From: Pampus argenteus
Taxonomy: Eukaryota > Chordata > Actinopteri > Scombriformes > Stromateidae
Length of the DNA: 64,000 nt
Assembly: GCA_036937835.1 (NCBI GenBank)
Contig: CM072878.1
Span: 7,848,001 to 7,912,000 of the forward strand
Direction of reading: 5' to 3'
The notes under the pieces were generated by a model. That model was not told the origin of the DNA, made no database searches, and worked only from the letters and a program-made list of their open reading frames with translations. Numbering within the stretch: position 1 is the stretch's first letter; each line of letters begins with the position of its first letter. Position numbers and translations under genes: made by a program. Of the stretch, positions 38,169 through 51,498 are shown piece by piece.

Positions 38169-39556
38169 ATCTGCAGCTCTGCAGACCTGACCAGAGACGG
38201 CTCCATCAATCTGATCAACTCTCTGTCTGCAACCAGCTGTTGACACACAGTCGGGAGAGTAACAGGCTGACAAAGAAGGTTTAAGTGCATGCGTGTGCAA
38301 TTGTACAGCTTACCGTACGTGGATACAGTTGTGTAAACCAGCATATTTATATGTATACATGGCAAACTTGCATGCATGCAATAAACTTTCTCTGCTGATG
38401 AAAATGCACGCTACCATTCTGGCAATTCAGACGGAAACAAAAGTGGAGGTGTGTCATGAGGAGAAAGAGCTTAACATAGATTGAGTCTCAGAAAGGATGC
38501 AGGGAAAGAAGGAAATGCATCATGTAGAAGAGATGGAGAATATGGAGAGTGGAGCTGGATGTGAAGTATCTAGCCAGACAGAATTAAAGAGAGTGTGAGG
38601 GTGAGGAAAAGGGAAGGAGGAGGAGAAGGAGGAGGAGAAAAGAGGCATCCTGAAACAAGGAGAAAAAAACAAAGAATAGGGGCTAGACAGAAGACAGAAA
38701 AAGGCAGGACAGTAAGTGAGATGAATAGAGGAGGAATAAAGGAAGAAAAGGGAGGAAAAGATCGAGGTGAAAGATGGAGAGCAAGAAGAAGACAGTGTTC
38801 CACAGAGATCATGCTGCTATTAGATGGATGTCCTCCATCAATCTGCTCCATCCACTGCTTCATAAACTCAATTAAAGTGTAGGCCTCTGAGGAGGAACAC
38901 TCTCCTTCTCCATCTATCTATCTAAATCTCACTCTCTGTCTCCGATTCTGGCGGGAAATCCACCGTTTTGTGTCAGTAATTCTCCGCCTTTGCCCTCGTC
39001 AACAGCGCACCCACCCTGAAAGTTCAAGTGTGGGAGGCGATATAACGAAGGAAATTAAAAATATCACTACTGTCCATAGATCATCTTCTTGACACCTTCT
39101 GTTTACCTCATTTATCATGACTTGAAGTCAAATACAGATCCGGGTTAATGTAAATCCTTCATTTCTTTGCTCGCTTTCAATCAAAAAAAAACACAAATAG
39201 CATTTAAGGCCAAATTTGATGGTTTATATGAAGCATCAAATGAATTTATTTTTATTACCTCAGTGACAAATCAAATATTTCCACTTGCTTTCAGCACCAG
39301 AACAACGGGGGGATATAAAAGATGGGGGGGGGGGTAAAAAAAAAAAACAGAGACAAGCACTCTGGACTACTTCATAAAACTACAAGCTCAAATCAATACA
39401 TCTGCTTTAAAGGGGGAATGATAGGAGATGGAGAGGTGGGCAGCGGACAGCACATAAAACCTGATGGATAGATAGAGCCAAGACCTACCGCACAAAATTA
39501 ATTAAACTTAAGGAAATTCATGGTGATTGGACACATTCATAATTACTCTGGCTTCA

Positions 39557-39558
<2 letters not shown>

Positions 39559-39598
<40 letters not shown>
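39559..39598. repeat. (TG)20 microsatellite
   Basis: Uninterrupted TG run. Confidence 0.95.
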
Positions 39599-39599
<1 letters not shown>

Positions 39600-40159
39600 A
39601 ATGGACGGCGGTTCTTATCGCAGGTATGTGTGTGTGTGAGTGAGCCTGATGAGTGCTCAAGTACCTCTACTTCCAAAGAGTTAATTTAAGTAAGTAAAGT
39701 AAGTCAGCCAGTAAACCAGTCAGTCATTGGGTAGCAGAGCACTCTCGTCTGTGCAGTAGTCAGTCACTCTGACCTGACATGGAGAAGTCCAGCACAATCA
39801 ATCAGCGCAAGTGTTGACTGAGGGTTTATCCCCATCGGTTAGATTTTATTTCTGCAGGAAATATATGCTGAGTGCGGCTCCTGCGGCACCGTCTTTCTTC
39901 ACATTCGCGCTGTGCTGCTACCTGCTGTCGCTCACCGACCAGCTGGGAGTTTGGCACATTGCTTAAGGAAACAATAGCTGTAATTGGTGAGAGAAGGAAA
40001 AGCACATCTCATTCAGTTTTGATTAAACCACCAATCCTCCAGTCAAAAAACCTCGCTCCTTGATGTTGCTGGTAAATCTTCATTTGCTGACTTCCTGTTG
40101 ACTTCCATAACTTACCCTAGTCGTGTAGCCCTCTATTGTAATGTATTGCAATCTGTTGA

Positions 40160-40290
40160 TCTGTGGTCCACCACTTTGGTCTAGATTTAAATATCTTGAT
40201 ACGTATTGGATGGATTGTCATGAAATCGTATGCAGACATTAATGGTTCCCAGTGGATCAAACCAAATGACTTTGGTGATCACTGGTGCAA
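40160..40290 (+). repeat. teleost dispersed repeat, copy 2 (5' half)
   Basis: The order attggatggattgtcatgaa, gcagacattaatggttccca and aatgactttggtgatcac is characteristic of a dispersed acanthomorph repeat that I associate with the family at 18385-18600. It abuts a LINE fragment. Confidence 0.6.
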
Positions 40291-40319
40291 CAATATATAT
40301 TCCATAGTTTAACTCAGCA

Positions 40320-40612
40320 AGATGATGTCACAAGTACAGAGCAGAGCAGCTGCCGTACCAAACCGTGAATGCAGTTGGTCAGGATGCTCTCGATGGTGCA
40401 GCGGTAAAAGTTCACCAGGATGTCTGAGGACTGGTGGTTCTCAGGAGGAAGAGGCGTTGGTGAGCCTTCTTGACCAGCTCGGAGCAGCCCGTCGTCCAGG
40501 TAAGATCCTCGGAGATGTGGACTCCCAGGAACTGAAAGCTGGAGCTCTTCCTAAAGTTACAAGTCTTTTTGTATTCTGCTTCCCTGGACAGCATTTCCTT
40601 GTTGGGCTAGAG
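40320..40612 (-). mobile_element. non-LTR retrotransposon fragment (reverse-transcriptase C-terminal region)
   Basis: On the minus strand the frame from about 40594 reads SSSFQFLGVHISEDLTWTT, then SELVKKAHQRLFLLRT. After a frame change come ILVNFYRCTIESILTNCI and a VRQLL remnant. These blocks are typical of the distal reverse-transcriptase region of fish L2/CR1/Rex1-like LINEs. The frameshift and truncation at both ends show a dead copy. The exact clade cannot be settled by eye. Confidence 0.8.
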
Positions 40613-42174
40613 TGAAAGGACAGTAACACAAGGAGAATCTTAAAATTACATTCAGATTCAGCTGAACAGTTGCCTCGAGGTGACCTCTTACTACCTCAAA
40701 GTCACCAGAGTGACACTTCAGATCTTGCATTTGTGTAATTACAGTATAGCGTGACAGTGATTATGACTGAATCCTGTCACTCTCCATCACTATCCTCCTA
40801 CTGTTGCTTTGAACCAACACACCCTGGCTCCACATACAGTCTCTCACGATTGCAGGAGCTGCAGTTTTTCCACTCAATTACCACCATTAATCTGCTTCAT
40901 CTGAAGCTTTTATGTTCCCCTCTCTACAATAACTAACCTGTCTCCCACAGCGATTCAGTCAAGTAGCTCTTTTATAGCAAACAAGCAAATAAATACCTGG
41001 TATCAGTGGGTATACATTTAGATTATTTTTTCCGCGCAAGTCACGGTTCAGCTGATTAGTCTGACTGTGGACGGTGGATATTTAAAAACAGGGATGCTGT
41101 CTAGGTGAAAATAATCATCAAAGTTCAATTATTGTAGTTACACTTGCCAATTAATTATACACCAATTTCCACATTTTCTATTCAAAGTGGTGTCCTTTTA
41201 TTTAACAGAACGTGAGATTAGATTTACATTTAGATTCACAAAGCACCACCGTTCTGATTCCCCATGCAGGTCCCACCTTTTAATCAGCCACACTTGGCAA
41301 TACATCTGGCACCTGCGAGCGGCCGAATTCATTTATTACACTCCGCTTTTCAGTCAGCCGGCCCCGGCTCTCCCACTGTGACCACAATGAACAATTCCAT
41401 CCCGTTCACTCGAGTTTTAAATCAATTCAATCCAACTGTCTTTGTGGTCGCTGAATGAGAAACAATAATGCCAAGGCATCCAAGCACGTAATCAACATTG
41501 TTTTAGAGACCAAATGAATCCCCGTCCTCTCTCCGTAGTGGAGGACTGGAGATTAAAGATTGCAATCATGTAAATAACTTATGTTAGATAATTATTAGCG
41601 GAGCACATGCAGAGTTAGTAGGGTGTAGAGATGAGGTTCAATCTCTTACTTAAAGGAACCAGAGTGTTGGAGCTACACTTAAAGGACTTTAAGGTCTGTT
41701 TTAAGCCTTATTTACAATACATATTGTCATAATATCAGATGTGTATGTTAAACCCGGTACAGGGCCAGTATAAGTTTACAGTGGTGCCCCAGAATAAAAA
41801 CACAGAGCCTATATAAGAGTTCAGAGTCCATACTGACCCTGATGAGTGTATAACATCATTCAAATAAAAGTGATGTGGGACAAAATTTGCAGTTCTTCTT
41901 TTGTGCAAAAATACATTGAGAAAGTTCAACAAGGCTTAGTATAGACGGCACTAGGGTTCGACAGTCTATAGCAGTCAAATCAAGCAAGAGTGAAAACACT
42001 GAACTGGTTGTAACTTTGGAAGAAGCCCAACTGATTTGATCGAGACTCACTTCTCACGTCCATTCTGTGCCATTCAGTCTCTCTCGCTGGAATATTTCTT
42101 CACTCAACGCCAGTCACTCTCTCTCTCTCATTGCATTTCTTTCTGTCTTCTCTGCCATCCAGTCCATGTCTATT

Positions 42175-42177
<3 letters not shown>

Positions 42178-42209
<32 letters not shown>
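42178..42209. repeat. (TG)16 microsatellite
   Basis: Uninterrupted TG run. A shorter one lies at about 42424-42446. Confidence 0.9.
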
Positions 42210-42211
<2 letters not shown>

Positions 42212-43859
42212 GAGGGTTATGTATATGCTCTTTTGGGGTCAGGTTGAGAGGATTTGACTGCTGTGTTGAGCTGAGTTTGGCTCCAATTAGAACAACAACA
42301 CTTGACAGCAGCAGAATAGCAAGTCAGAGATGCTGCAGCTCGGTGCCTTTTACTTCCCTGCTAGATCTGTTTTCCTCACACTCCGTTTCTCTGTGATAAC
42401 ATCAATCTTTCATGATCTGGGTTTTGTGTGTGTGTGTGTGTGTGTGGGGTGCCACATCGCAGCAGCAAATAGCAGCAAGGCTACAGCAGAGACAGGGTTG
42501 GATTGAATTTGGGTATACAAATGACAACACTGTTAGATCAGTATACGGCAAAATGTCAACACACCCAAAATATGTGTTGGATGGAAAGTATAACACAAAT
42601 GCAGACAGTAACAGATAAATGGCGATACATACTGTATATAGAACAGTCCAGTACTGGCTGTTTATGTAATTATACAGTATATGTATCCCTCATAGATGTA
42701 GAAGAGCATCCCTTAGGTCTGTTTCTTTGTGTGTGTCTCTGTCTAATTCTCTTTGTATCCTCCTCTCTCTGTCGTTCTCTTGGCTCAGCTCTCGGTTTCT
42801 GTTTTCTTCTGTGTGCCTCTGTATCTTTTCCCCCCGTGCTGCGCTGTCGCTTAGTTGCTCAGGGCTACTTGTTTCAGTTCATCAGAAAAGTCAAATATAC
42901 AGCGCAGGGCTCAGGCTTCCCGTAGCTCTCATCTGAGTAAACAACCATGGACAATCTATATGGACACAGCTGCTAAATTTATCCATCCCATAAGCAAGTG
43001 CAGAGCTTACATACGTTTTTTTCCCCCCATCATTTAGCTGTAGGGATTGTGTAACTTGCAGACTGAGATGCAGCCCTAATTGCAGATATTTATTATCAAT
43101 GTAAAAGCAGCATTTATTTATCCACGTGTGCTGTCATTAAATGGATAAATAAAAAATAATAATAATAATAAACTGAAAGTTACAAATGCAAAAATTCATT
43201 TTGGGGCACTGATTCTGTTGTTTTTCTTGGGAGGACAGTCTTTTAGCCTACTTGACGAGTGAAGGAAAAATATCTCCCAAATGATCAGGCGTGTGATTTT
43301 TTTATTTTTTATTTTTTTTCCCCCTCTGTGTCAGACTGTACGGGAGGTCGTCCCTCATTCATGACTGCTGGAAAGTCTTTCTGTGACTCCTTCAACAGAT
43401 ATCCTTAAGATAAATGATTGTTGTGGTTTAATGTGCGGTGAGAGGATCGAGGCTTGCTCTGGGAACAAAATAAGGAACAAAATGTTTTTTTGGCAGCAGT
43501 TTAAGACCTAAAACGTTTGCAATGTAACCACACTTTTATAGGCGGAAGTGTCCTCAGTTTACGTGAAAGGATTTTGCTATTCAAAAGGGACAGGCGCTCT
43601 CATAAAAGATGTTTAACATTGCCTCCAACAGCTGGAACTTCTCTCTCTATTTTATGTTTTTGCTCTTGTTTCCTTCTTTTCTCTACTTTGTGGATGTAGT
43701 TGTCTTTTACTATCCTCATGTGGGACACCTGGTCTTCCTTACCTACCATGTCACCTCTTTTTAAGGTATTTGATGCAAAGATGGTTTTATTCTTTAACCT
43801 TTTCAGCTCACACAATCGCCTCATAGTTGCTTGTTTCGTTACGTTGCTTTCACATCATT

Positions 43860-44199
43860 TGGTTTGGTCGCAGGTAGAAGATTTGGCAGCTCTTACTGGT
43901 CTCATAGTGTATTTGCAGCCAGTGTTTCTTGATCTTGCAGGACAGAAGAGAATAGAGAGCTCCATTGTCCATTGCTCAATCTATTTTCAGTACCATTTTT
44001 TTTTCTCTTTCTCTCTCTCTGAGGAGACATTACTGTGTGGGTTGCAGAGATTTGCCTTCATCAGGACTGCCAGCTGGCTGAGCCTCTCATCTTTCCCTAA
44101 AATGCCCCAGAATTTGTCCACTCTCTCTTCCTCTGGTCTCTCCTTTCTGTCAGAGATTTGGTAGCACACAAGCATCCTCTTAGCCTGTATACACACCAA
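43860..44199 (-). pseudogene. hAT transposase C-terminal remnant (dimerisation domain)
   Basis: The minus strand encodes RPEEERVDKFWGILGKDERL, then LAVLMKANLCNPHSN and VSSERE. After a frameshift and stop comes MDNGALYSLLSCKIKKHWLQ. These match the hAT C-terminal dimerisation region, whose hallmark is (I/C)PHSNxxSER followed by LxxLLSCKIN. The upstream catalytic part is not seen and the frame is broken, so it is inactive. Confidence 0.7.
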
Positions 44200-44374
44200 G
44201 CCTTATCTCAGGAAACATCCACGGCCTTGTCACTATGAAAACAAACAAAACAAAACAAAAAAGTTTACACTATGAAACTCTTCCTTTCCTGTTATATAGA
44301 AAAACGTAGATCTGAAAACTCAAAAATGACCATATAGAGTTTCAAAGTTCAAAAAGTTGTATCTCTGCAGGTGT

Positions 44375-44480
44375 ACTCAGGTGTGCTCTGAGCCAAATGC
44401 TAACTTGAGCGTGCTGGCATTGCTTCACAGTGACAATGCTATATTTACTACGTATAATGGTTACCGTGTTCAGCATCTTA
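44375..44480 (-). repeat. teleost dispersed repeat, copy 3 (reverse orientation)
   Basis: gctctgagccaaatgctaac, cagtgacaatgctatattta, cgtataatggttaccgtgtt and cagcatctta match, in reverse, the internal part of the repeat family at 18385-18600. Confidence 0.5.
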
Positions 44481-46002
44481 CGACGGGAATAAACTGGCGC
44501 AACGCGTCTATGGCTGCAGCAGAGTGTGTTTTATTATAATTCTATTATAATCTCCTGACGTTAACGGAAGCTGCAGGCACCCGCGTGGCCATCTCATCTC
44601 TATTTTTTCTGCGCCTGCGTCTATATTCAGTCTGCAGGGCTGCTGCATTGTGTGCATAAATAACAACATAATGGGACTTGTTTAGTGACAGCAGTGCAAG
44701 GCTTCTTTAGCCAGTGAAATGTGGTCTTATTGCATTGTCCTTTAACGGGAGATTATTTCTACCTTCAGTGTGCCTCTTCTTCCAACAGATTCTCATGACT
44801 CTCCCTTCTCAGTGTGCACTTATGTGATATCTGTAGTGACACCCCTAGTTACAGGTTGCATGAGTACAAAGACATGTCTCTCACAGTGTCCACATGAGTG
44901 AGCACACGGTGCATAGGTGCTGTAGCTGAGTCAAATTGCACTAAAAGCTTGTTCCGCTTTCTCTCAACAAATGTATGCAGGACACGTCCACATTTTAGTG
45001 TCAAATGAAGATAGAAGGAAGCTTTCCATCAAATGCACCTACTAGTAGAAGCATTTTAGCTTAGCTTAGCATATAGATATATACATATAGATGTAAAGGG
45101 GGATTGCAACAACCAGATCAGATCCAAATGGAGGGTCCAGTCAGTGTAGTCGACAGTAGATGCGAACACTGTATGATGCACTGTAGGGGGAAATAGTACA
45201 TTAAGAGAAGTCAACCTGGTAACACCTGCAGCATTTTCACTCTTAATCAAAATTCAAAAATGAGCCTAAAGCCCCAAGCGATTTTTATTTTCTATATTAT
45301 GGTTCGCTTCAGTCGGGGGTTAAAGAGTGTGACAACTTCAAACAGTATTGCCAGGTATCCCAGCTGGAGGTGCAGTCCATTTATTATAAAATGGAGCATA
45401 GGATTTTTTTATTTTTTTTTTCTCTTCTGCACGTCTATGACGCCTCTCACCTTTCATATTAAGAAAACCCAAACAAATTCTGATTGAATTTCCACCATAA
45501 CAGCTGCATATTACTTCTATATCCAAAATACTGGGTAAGCATTGCTCTGAGTTGGTGCCATCAAGTGGAAAAATGTAAGTAATGCAAAAATAATAAACGG
45601 TTACTGCTGCTACTGAAAATATGCATCTACTATTCAGAGCTTGAGGCCCGGCGAGTAGAAAGTAAAACACGTCTCATTGTTCCAACCAAGATGTCAGTTA
45701 ATGACCATTCAGTCTTCATTCTTGGAACAGACTGCTGTGGTCTCAGTTTGCTCTCTTTCTCTCTTACCTCCTGCCCTTTTCTCTCTTAGTTGACCTCTTT
45801 TCCTCCTCTCCATACGTCAACCCCATCTCTCGCCTTCCCTTTCAGCCTTTCAGGTCCACAGGCACCAAATCAGCTCCCTGTAGACTCAGTAGTGTGACTA
45901 CATACTTCCCCTAATGAGGAACAAAATGGGTTTAGCAGACCCGATTCAACTGTAACACTGGCTCTATAGTGGATACAACCGAAGATCGATTTAGCTGTGA
46001 GA

Positions 46003-46003
<1 letters not shown>

Positions 46004-46046
<43 letters not shown>
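46004..46046. repeat. (TG)21 microsatellite
   Basis: Uninterrupted TG run. Confidence 0.95.
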
Positions 46047-46048
<2 letters not shown>

Positions 46049-49000
46049 TGGTAGTGGGTAGAAAGATAGACAAAGGCAATTTCCTGGACAGGGGCTGAAC
46101 GTGCACAATGCTTTTAAATTGTTTGACCTACACTGGATAAACTTGATTTGGTTGACTGATCTTATGACGATCAAAAAGCCTGTTGGGGTCACTTAAAGTT
46201 CAAAATAGTGCACACAGGTACACAAACAGATAAATCCCCACTGGGACTCTTACACATGCAGGCACATACACATGTACTCAACAGTACAAACACACACACA
46301 CACACACACAATGTCCAGATGGGACAACCCAAGGGCATTCCAGGAAACGGCTGTAAATGGTTACTGATGTGGCAGAAGGTCTTAAGGACAGTTCACATGT
46401 ATTTATGCATCTATGTATTTATACAAGGACATGGCAGTTATCCTGGCTTTGGCTTGACACAGACAAGGAGCACACAGCAGCTGTTGACCTGAGTGATTCC
46501 AAAAAAAAAACAGTGACCTGGCCAGCTGGTAGGACGTCCAGTGCTGGTGCCTGCGGAGGAAAGTGACAAGTTAGAGGGGCCAGTAAAAGACGGGAGGTGG
46601 AGGTAGTCCCAAGGAACAGACAGACACACTGTCACACCCGTATGTCCTCCGCAACTTAAAGATGACTTTAGGGAAGATAAAATGTCACAGTCCAAAGGAT
46701 GCAGATATTTAAAAAGAGTAGAAGCAACTCGTAACTCATAAAGTTAGTGATGGTGTTTGCGTTCAACACCATATGTGCCTGGCTGTTCATGTGCTTTTTA
46801 CTTTTGAAGGAGTGCGTTCCTAAAGTTGTCTTTAACAATTTAACGGTGTGCTTTGTAATAGTCTGCAGAGGTCTGAGCCCATTACAACTAGAAACAGATG
46901 ATGGAAATTGATAGAGGTTGAGGAACAAGGTCAGGAGAAGAGGTGAAGAGAGAAATGAGTGGAGTGGGGTGCAGTCAAGCGAAAACTCCCCGGGTAATTA
47001 AGGATTTCAAGAACAAATCAGGAGGGAGAGATTAAAAAAAAAAAAAAAAGATGGAAAATGTGAGAGAGGATGAAAGATGAGCAAAAGGAGATAGAGGTTT
47101 GAATAGAGGCAGAGAACGTAAGCATGTTTGGTAGCCATAAGGCAGATGAGCAGAGGTACAAGAGGATGACAAGAAAGATTAACCAGGGAAAATAAAGATG
47201 GAGATGGATGATAGATGATAGAGAGAAGGATAAAAAGAGCAAGAAGAGATAAGTAGAAGACGCAAGAGAAGTAAAGGGTGAGGAGAAGGAAATATCCTGT
47301 TTTTCGTACATGCCAAAAGAGGCTGCTGCAACAAATTGACAATCATTCAAACTGACACCATACAGCAGAAGCCAAACCGCGTCTGAGCAAGCATGACCGG
47401 ACAAGAATAATCATCATAATACTTACTGATGTGGCTCACAACATTTAGCCGGACGGAATTTAATTAATTGTGGCGACAACTGTCTGTGAAAGTATCTGTG
47501 ATTGCGAGCAATACTTATTTTTAGCAGATTATTTTAGCACCGGCCAAGTTAATTCGACTTCGCCCTGGCTGAGAGCACACAGAAAAATCTGGCTCGATAT
47601 TGCAGATTTTATTATTATTTTATTGATGGTTTGACTGGTTTTTGTTGTTTGAATTTGTTTTTTTACTAGAGCTGTGCTATGTACAAGCTTTTGCAGTGAA
47701 TAGTGCTTTTCAAGCGTGCTGATTTCGTAAATGAGATTTGGGATTATCTTTGTCCCTTCCGAAACACCAAATGCAGGAAACATGACAAATTGTAGGCTTA
47801 TAGTTACCCAAAAATAAGACACTCTGTTACCGTGCACCGCATACATTCATTATCCCTTGCTCAAAGTGTGGCAGGGTAACCTTCGAAAAAAAAAAAAAAA
47901 AAAAAGGTACATTAATATCTTAATTATGCATATCAACGCTAAATGAAACATTGAGCTCCTGCCAAAACCTTCAGGAGAGCTTATGAAAATGCGTCTTTTA
48001 AACACTTACCTGTTCAAAACATCGCATGGAGGACACTTTGTATGTAGCATACTGAGAGAAGCAAATCTGTGACTGCAGCTGCTGTTGAACTTTGCACCAT
48101 GGCCTATAGGAAGAGAAGCCAAATCACGCCCTATGTGTCATGGATTTGTCACCGTAACAGGAAGGTCAGTGCGACTCACTGTGTTTTATCACAGAGGTAC
48201 TTGTGTTGTGTTAACAACTTTGGCCCGGCCTGACGGTACCCTTGAAGTTAAGAGGGAAGGTTGACGTTTTGTCAAAGTCATACGGACACTCATAATTGTG
48301 CTACTAACTGGGCTGATTCAGCTACTCACCCGCAGGGAGCAAGGACAGGCTAGGTCTGCATGTATTTATTATCCACTCTCTCTCTCTTAGGAGGGGTGCT
48401 GATTTTAAGGGCCATGGACCAAGTCTGCGTCACATCTGTTTGCAGAGCACAGTTTTGCCCCGCGATCAGTAATCCGACCATCTGGAGAAGTGATACCTTC
48501 TTTGACAACATGATTGATACCACAGTTTAGTTGACATAATGACAACTATGGTATGCACGGACAGGATCTGGTTCATTTTTTGTGACGGATGTTGAATAAA
48601 TGAGCAATGACTCCTGCCAGATGTAAAAAATACACTGAGCTGCTGAACTACTTGTTCAAGTTAGAAGAAGTTGGTTAAATGAACAGGTAAAACGAGCAAA
48701 AGGGGGAAGTAATAAGGAATTTAATTCCACTGCCAACATCTTAAAACAAAGCAATTAATCAAATGTCACATATTTTGTTCCATTATGTTGTCAAAATTTT
48801 AATTAGAACGTATTAATTTAGCCGTTAGTCCGTATCAAAACAAGACATTTCAATTTTCAGTGTATTTTATTTTTGTCATCAACCTTCCAAAATCCATCTC
48901 CATGCTGAAGCTGAAGCAACACTGTCTCCCTGTGGATACTCAAAGAACTGCAGCACGGCGGCTTCATGACTCTAAATAGAAATTATTAAAGTCTCATCTC

Positions 49001-51498
49001 ACAAATGCATCCAATTTACAGTGTAATTACCTGTGTCTCTATCATCAGTCTATTATCATTTCAATCTACGACATATGTATTAACAAAAATCTAAAATCTG
49101 CACGCTTAAAAGCTTTCAGAGCTACACTTTAAAACATAAAGAAAATAGCCAGAAGCTTCAGTGTGGTCGAAAAAAAACAAAAAACGCCAGAGATTCTCAA
49201 ATTTGCAGTCGATGGCTTTATATGTAGGTAGAATTACAAAAAAACAGTTACACGAACAATATGCATAAACATATCTATCATTATTCGATTACTTAAATAG
49301 AGAATAATATCCATAAATATCAATTGTTGCAATTTCACATTACAGGTAGCAGCCCAGCAGCAACATACATCAGAGCAACAAATATCATTACATACATTTC
49401 TGTGGTCAGGTTAGCATGCCAGTTAGTTGGTTAGCAAAAGGCAAAATTACACAACCCAGCTTCACCTGAGCTCTCCAGCCGCTCTGGGCGGGGTCATGGG
49501 GGTTAACCTCAATTACCTATTGTCTTTTTTTTTTTCTTCTAAAAATACGTTTTGAAATGTTTGCTTGCACATACAATCTTTTTGTGCATGTATACAAGAA
49601 AGATAATCAAGCCTTTTAGTGCCAAGTAGTGGTTACTGCTCAGAAGGTAGAGTGTGTATGCGTGTGTGTGTGTGTGTGTGTACGGTCCATTTATTGCAGG
49701 AGAACATGATGAAAGATAATGCTGGTTTAATCACTCTTAAAGATGTCTTGTTTTGCTGTGCTTCTTTCATCCTTCACTCTGTATAAGCAGGAAAAAAGGC
49801 TCATAGAGATCCAATGGAGTTTGCGTGTGTAACGTTACCTCAAACCACATAAACCCCAAATGTATTCTCTTGAAATTAGACGAGATAGCTTCTGATTGCA
49901 GAGTATAAAGCACGGAGATTACAGGCTGTGGGTGTTACTGGATCTAGACGATGCATAATTCATCTGCGCTCCTAGAATTAAGAATTTAACGCACGGTTTT
50001 GAGACAGACGTCAATCTGCTTCACTGAGTTAAAGGTTACTACTTATATCACTTTTCACCTATATACTGTATTTTAGGTTTATTAATAAAAATGTTTTCTC
50101 GAGTTTCATACTACTATGGTACTGCTAACCATCAGATTCTTAACACAGACTGCACCGGAGGACTGTGCTATATATAACCAAGCCAACTTCCAAACAGTAT
50201 GACTGTAGCCAAGCAGAGGGGAAATGAAGGCACAGAGGTGTATTAATCAAACACACTCTGGTGGCTGTTAAAGGATTCAAGCAGGTTGATATATATATAA
50301 CGTTCACTGTACACAAAGTAGTGTTTCTCGATATGGTCACCTTTACATTAAAAACATTTGTTAATGAGCATGATGGTATTTCGAATTACTCAGATGACAA
50401 CTATGCATAAAAATTAAAAATTAAAAAAAAGTATAACGAAATGTATCTATAATTAGCATCTCCCTCTGGAGTTGGTAACACAAGCCAAGAGGCTGTGACA
50501 ATGTATGTCATATAACAGGACTGTGATGCACTTTCACTTATATCAGAGGGTATATTTAATACCATAATCCCTAATTTATTAATTTTATTCAACCTATTCA
50601 TAAATGATAAAGAATGCTGTTTTTGTTTTAAACTTAATAAGGTGGGGATTGTCTGGGAAATGATTTACAGCACTTTCCTTGTCCTGCATGCTATATACAC
50701 ACGTTTGTAATCAACTCAGCCATTAACAAATGACATTCATATAAAGAGGTTACAGTGAACTGATCTCATTCCTGGTGTAGAGATACTCATAAACCTCGGC
50801 TTGGATTAGGCATCGATCGCCAGCTGCGAGTCACATCACAAACTGTGTGACACGTGGAATGATAACGTAAGGTAAGCAGGTGACCACAGTTGGAACAGAA
50901 GAGACAAATAATACAAATACAAAAGGATTTGCAGATGGGAAAATTAACTACAAGCTACAAGATAACAAAACAGTAAAACAAAGCGTAAAAGTGCAACATA
51001 TAAATATGATTAACATTTAAAAAGACTTTCCAAAAATTCAACTATCCTGTTCTTCCTTTCCATAAACCTGCATCCATTGAAATATATTAAACATATCTAT
51101 CTCAGATTAATTCCATAGTAGTCAGAGGATGATTCTCACAAGGGCATCTGTGAAACCTGATATGTCAGTATAATAATAATAATAATAAAAACAATATAAT
51201 ACCTAAAAAAGGGAAAATACTAAAATTTAACCTTTAAAAGTACTAAATTAGCTTATTTTGATGTTGATTAGAATAATAAAGATTGAATAATTTAATAATT
51301 TAAATATAATAAATCGCAATATTTCCATGTTGTGGAGTAAAACTATGAAATAAAGTTGCAGTGCCTCTAAATTGTTCGGTACATGTGTTGATGAAATACA
51401 TTTTTGTCAATAAACGATAATGAATTTGAGACTTCTCACTGACTGACGGCAATGGAAGCGAGCTTAAAAACACTTTATGACGTCGCTGCTCTCCCGGG

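Larger units (their letters stand above)
33626..51498. other. intergenic region between shisa6 and desi1
   Basis: Nearly 18 kb without a supportable gene, apart from the unmapped 3' UTR ends of the neighbours. It holds CA/GT microsatellites, poly-A runs (e.g. 35300-35320, 47885-47905), a LINE fragment, a hAT transposase remnant and repeats listed separately. The 227-codon minus frame at 37047-37730 is a purine-rich artefact. AT-rich blocks around 47440-47640 could be conserved regulatory DNA, but that cannot be judged from one sequence. Confidence 0.55.

Noticed and set aside
43700..44164. 154-codon plus-strand open frame
   Set aside because: It is antisense to a recognisable hAT transposase remnant and has no features of its own.
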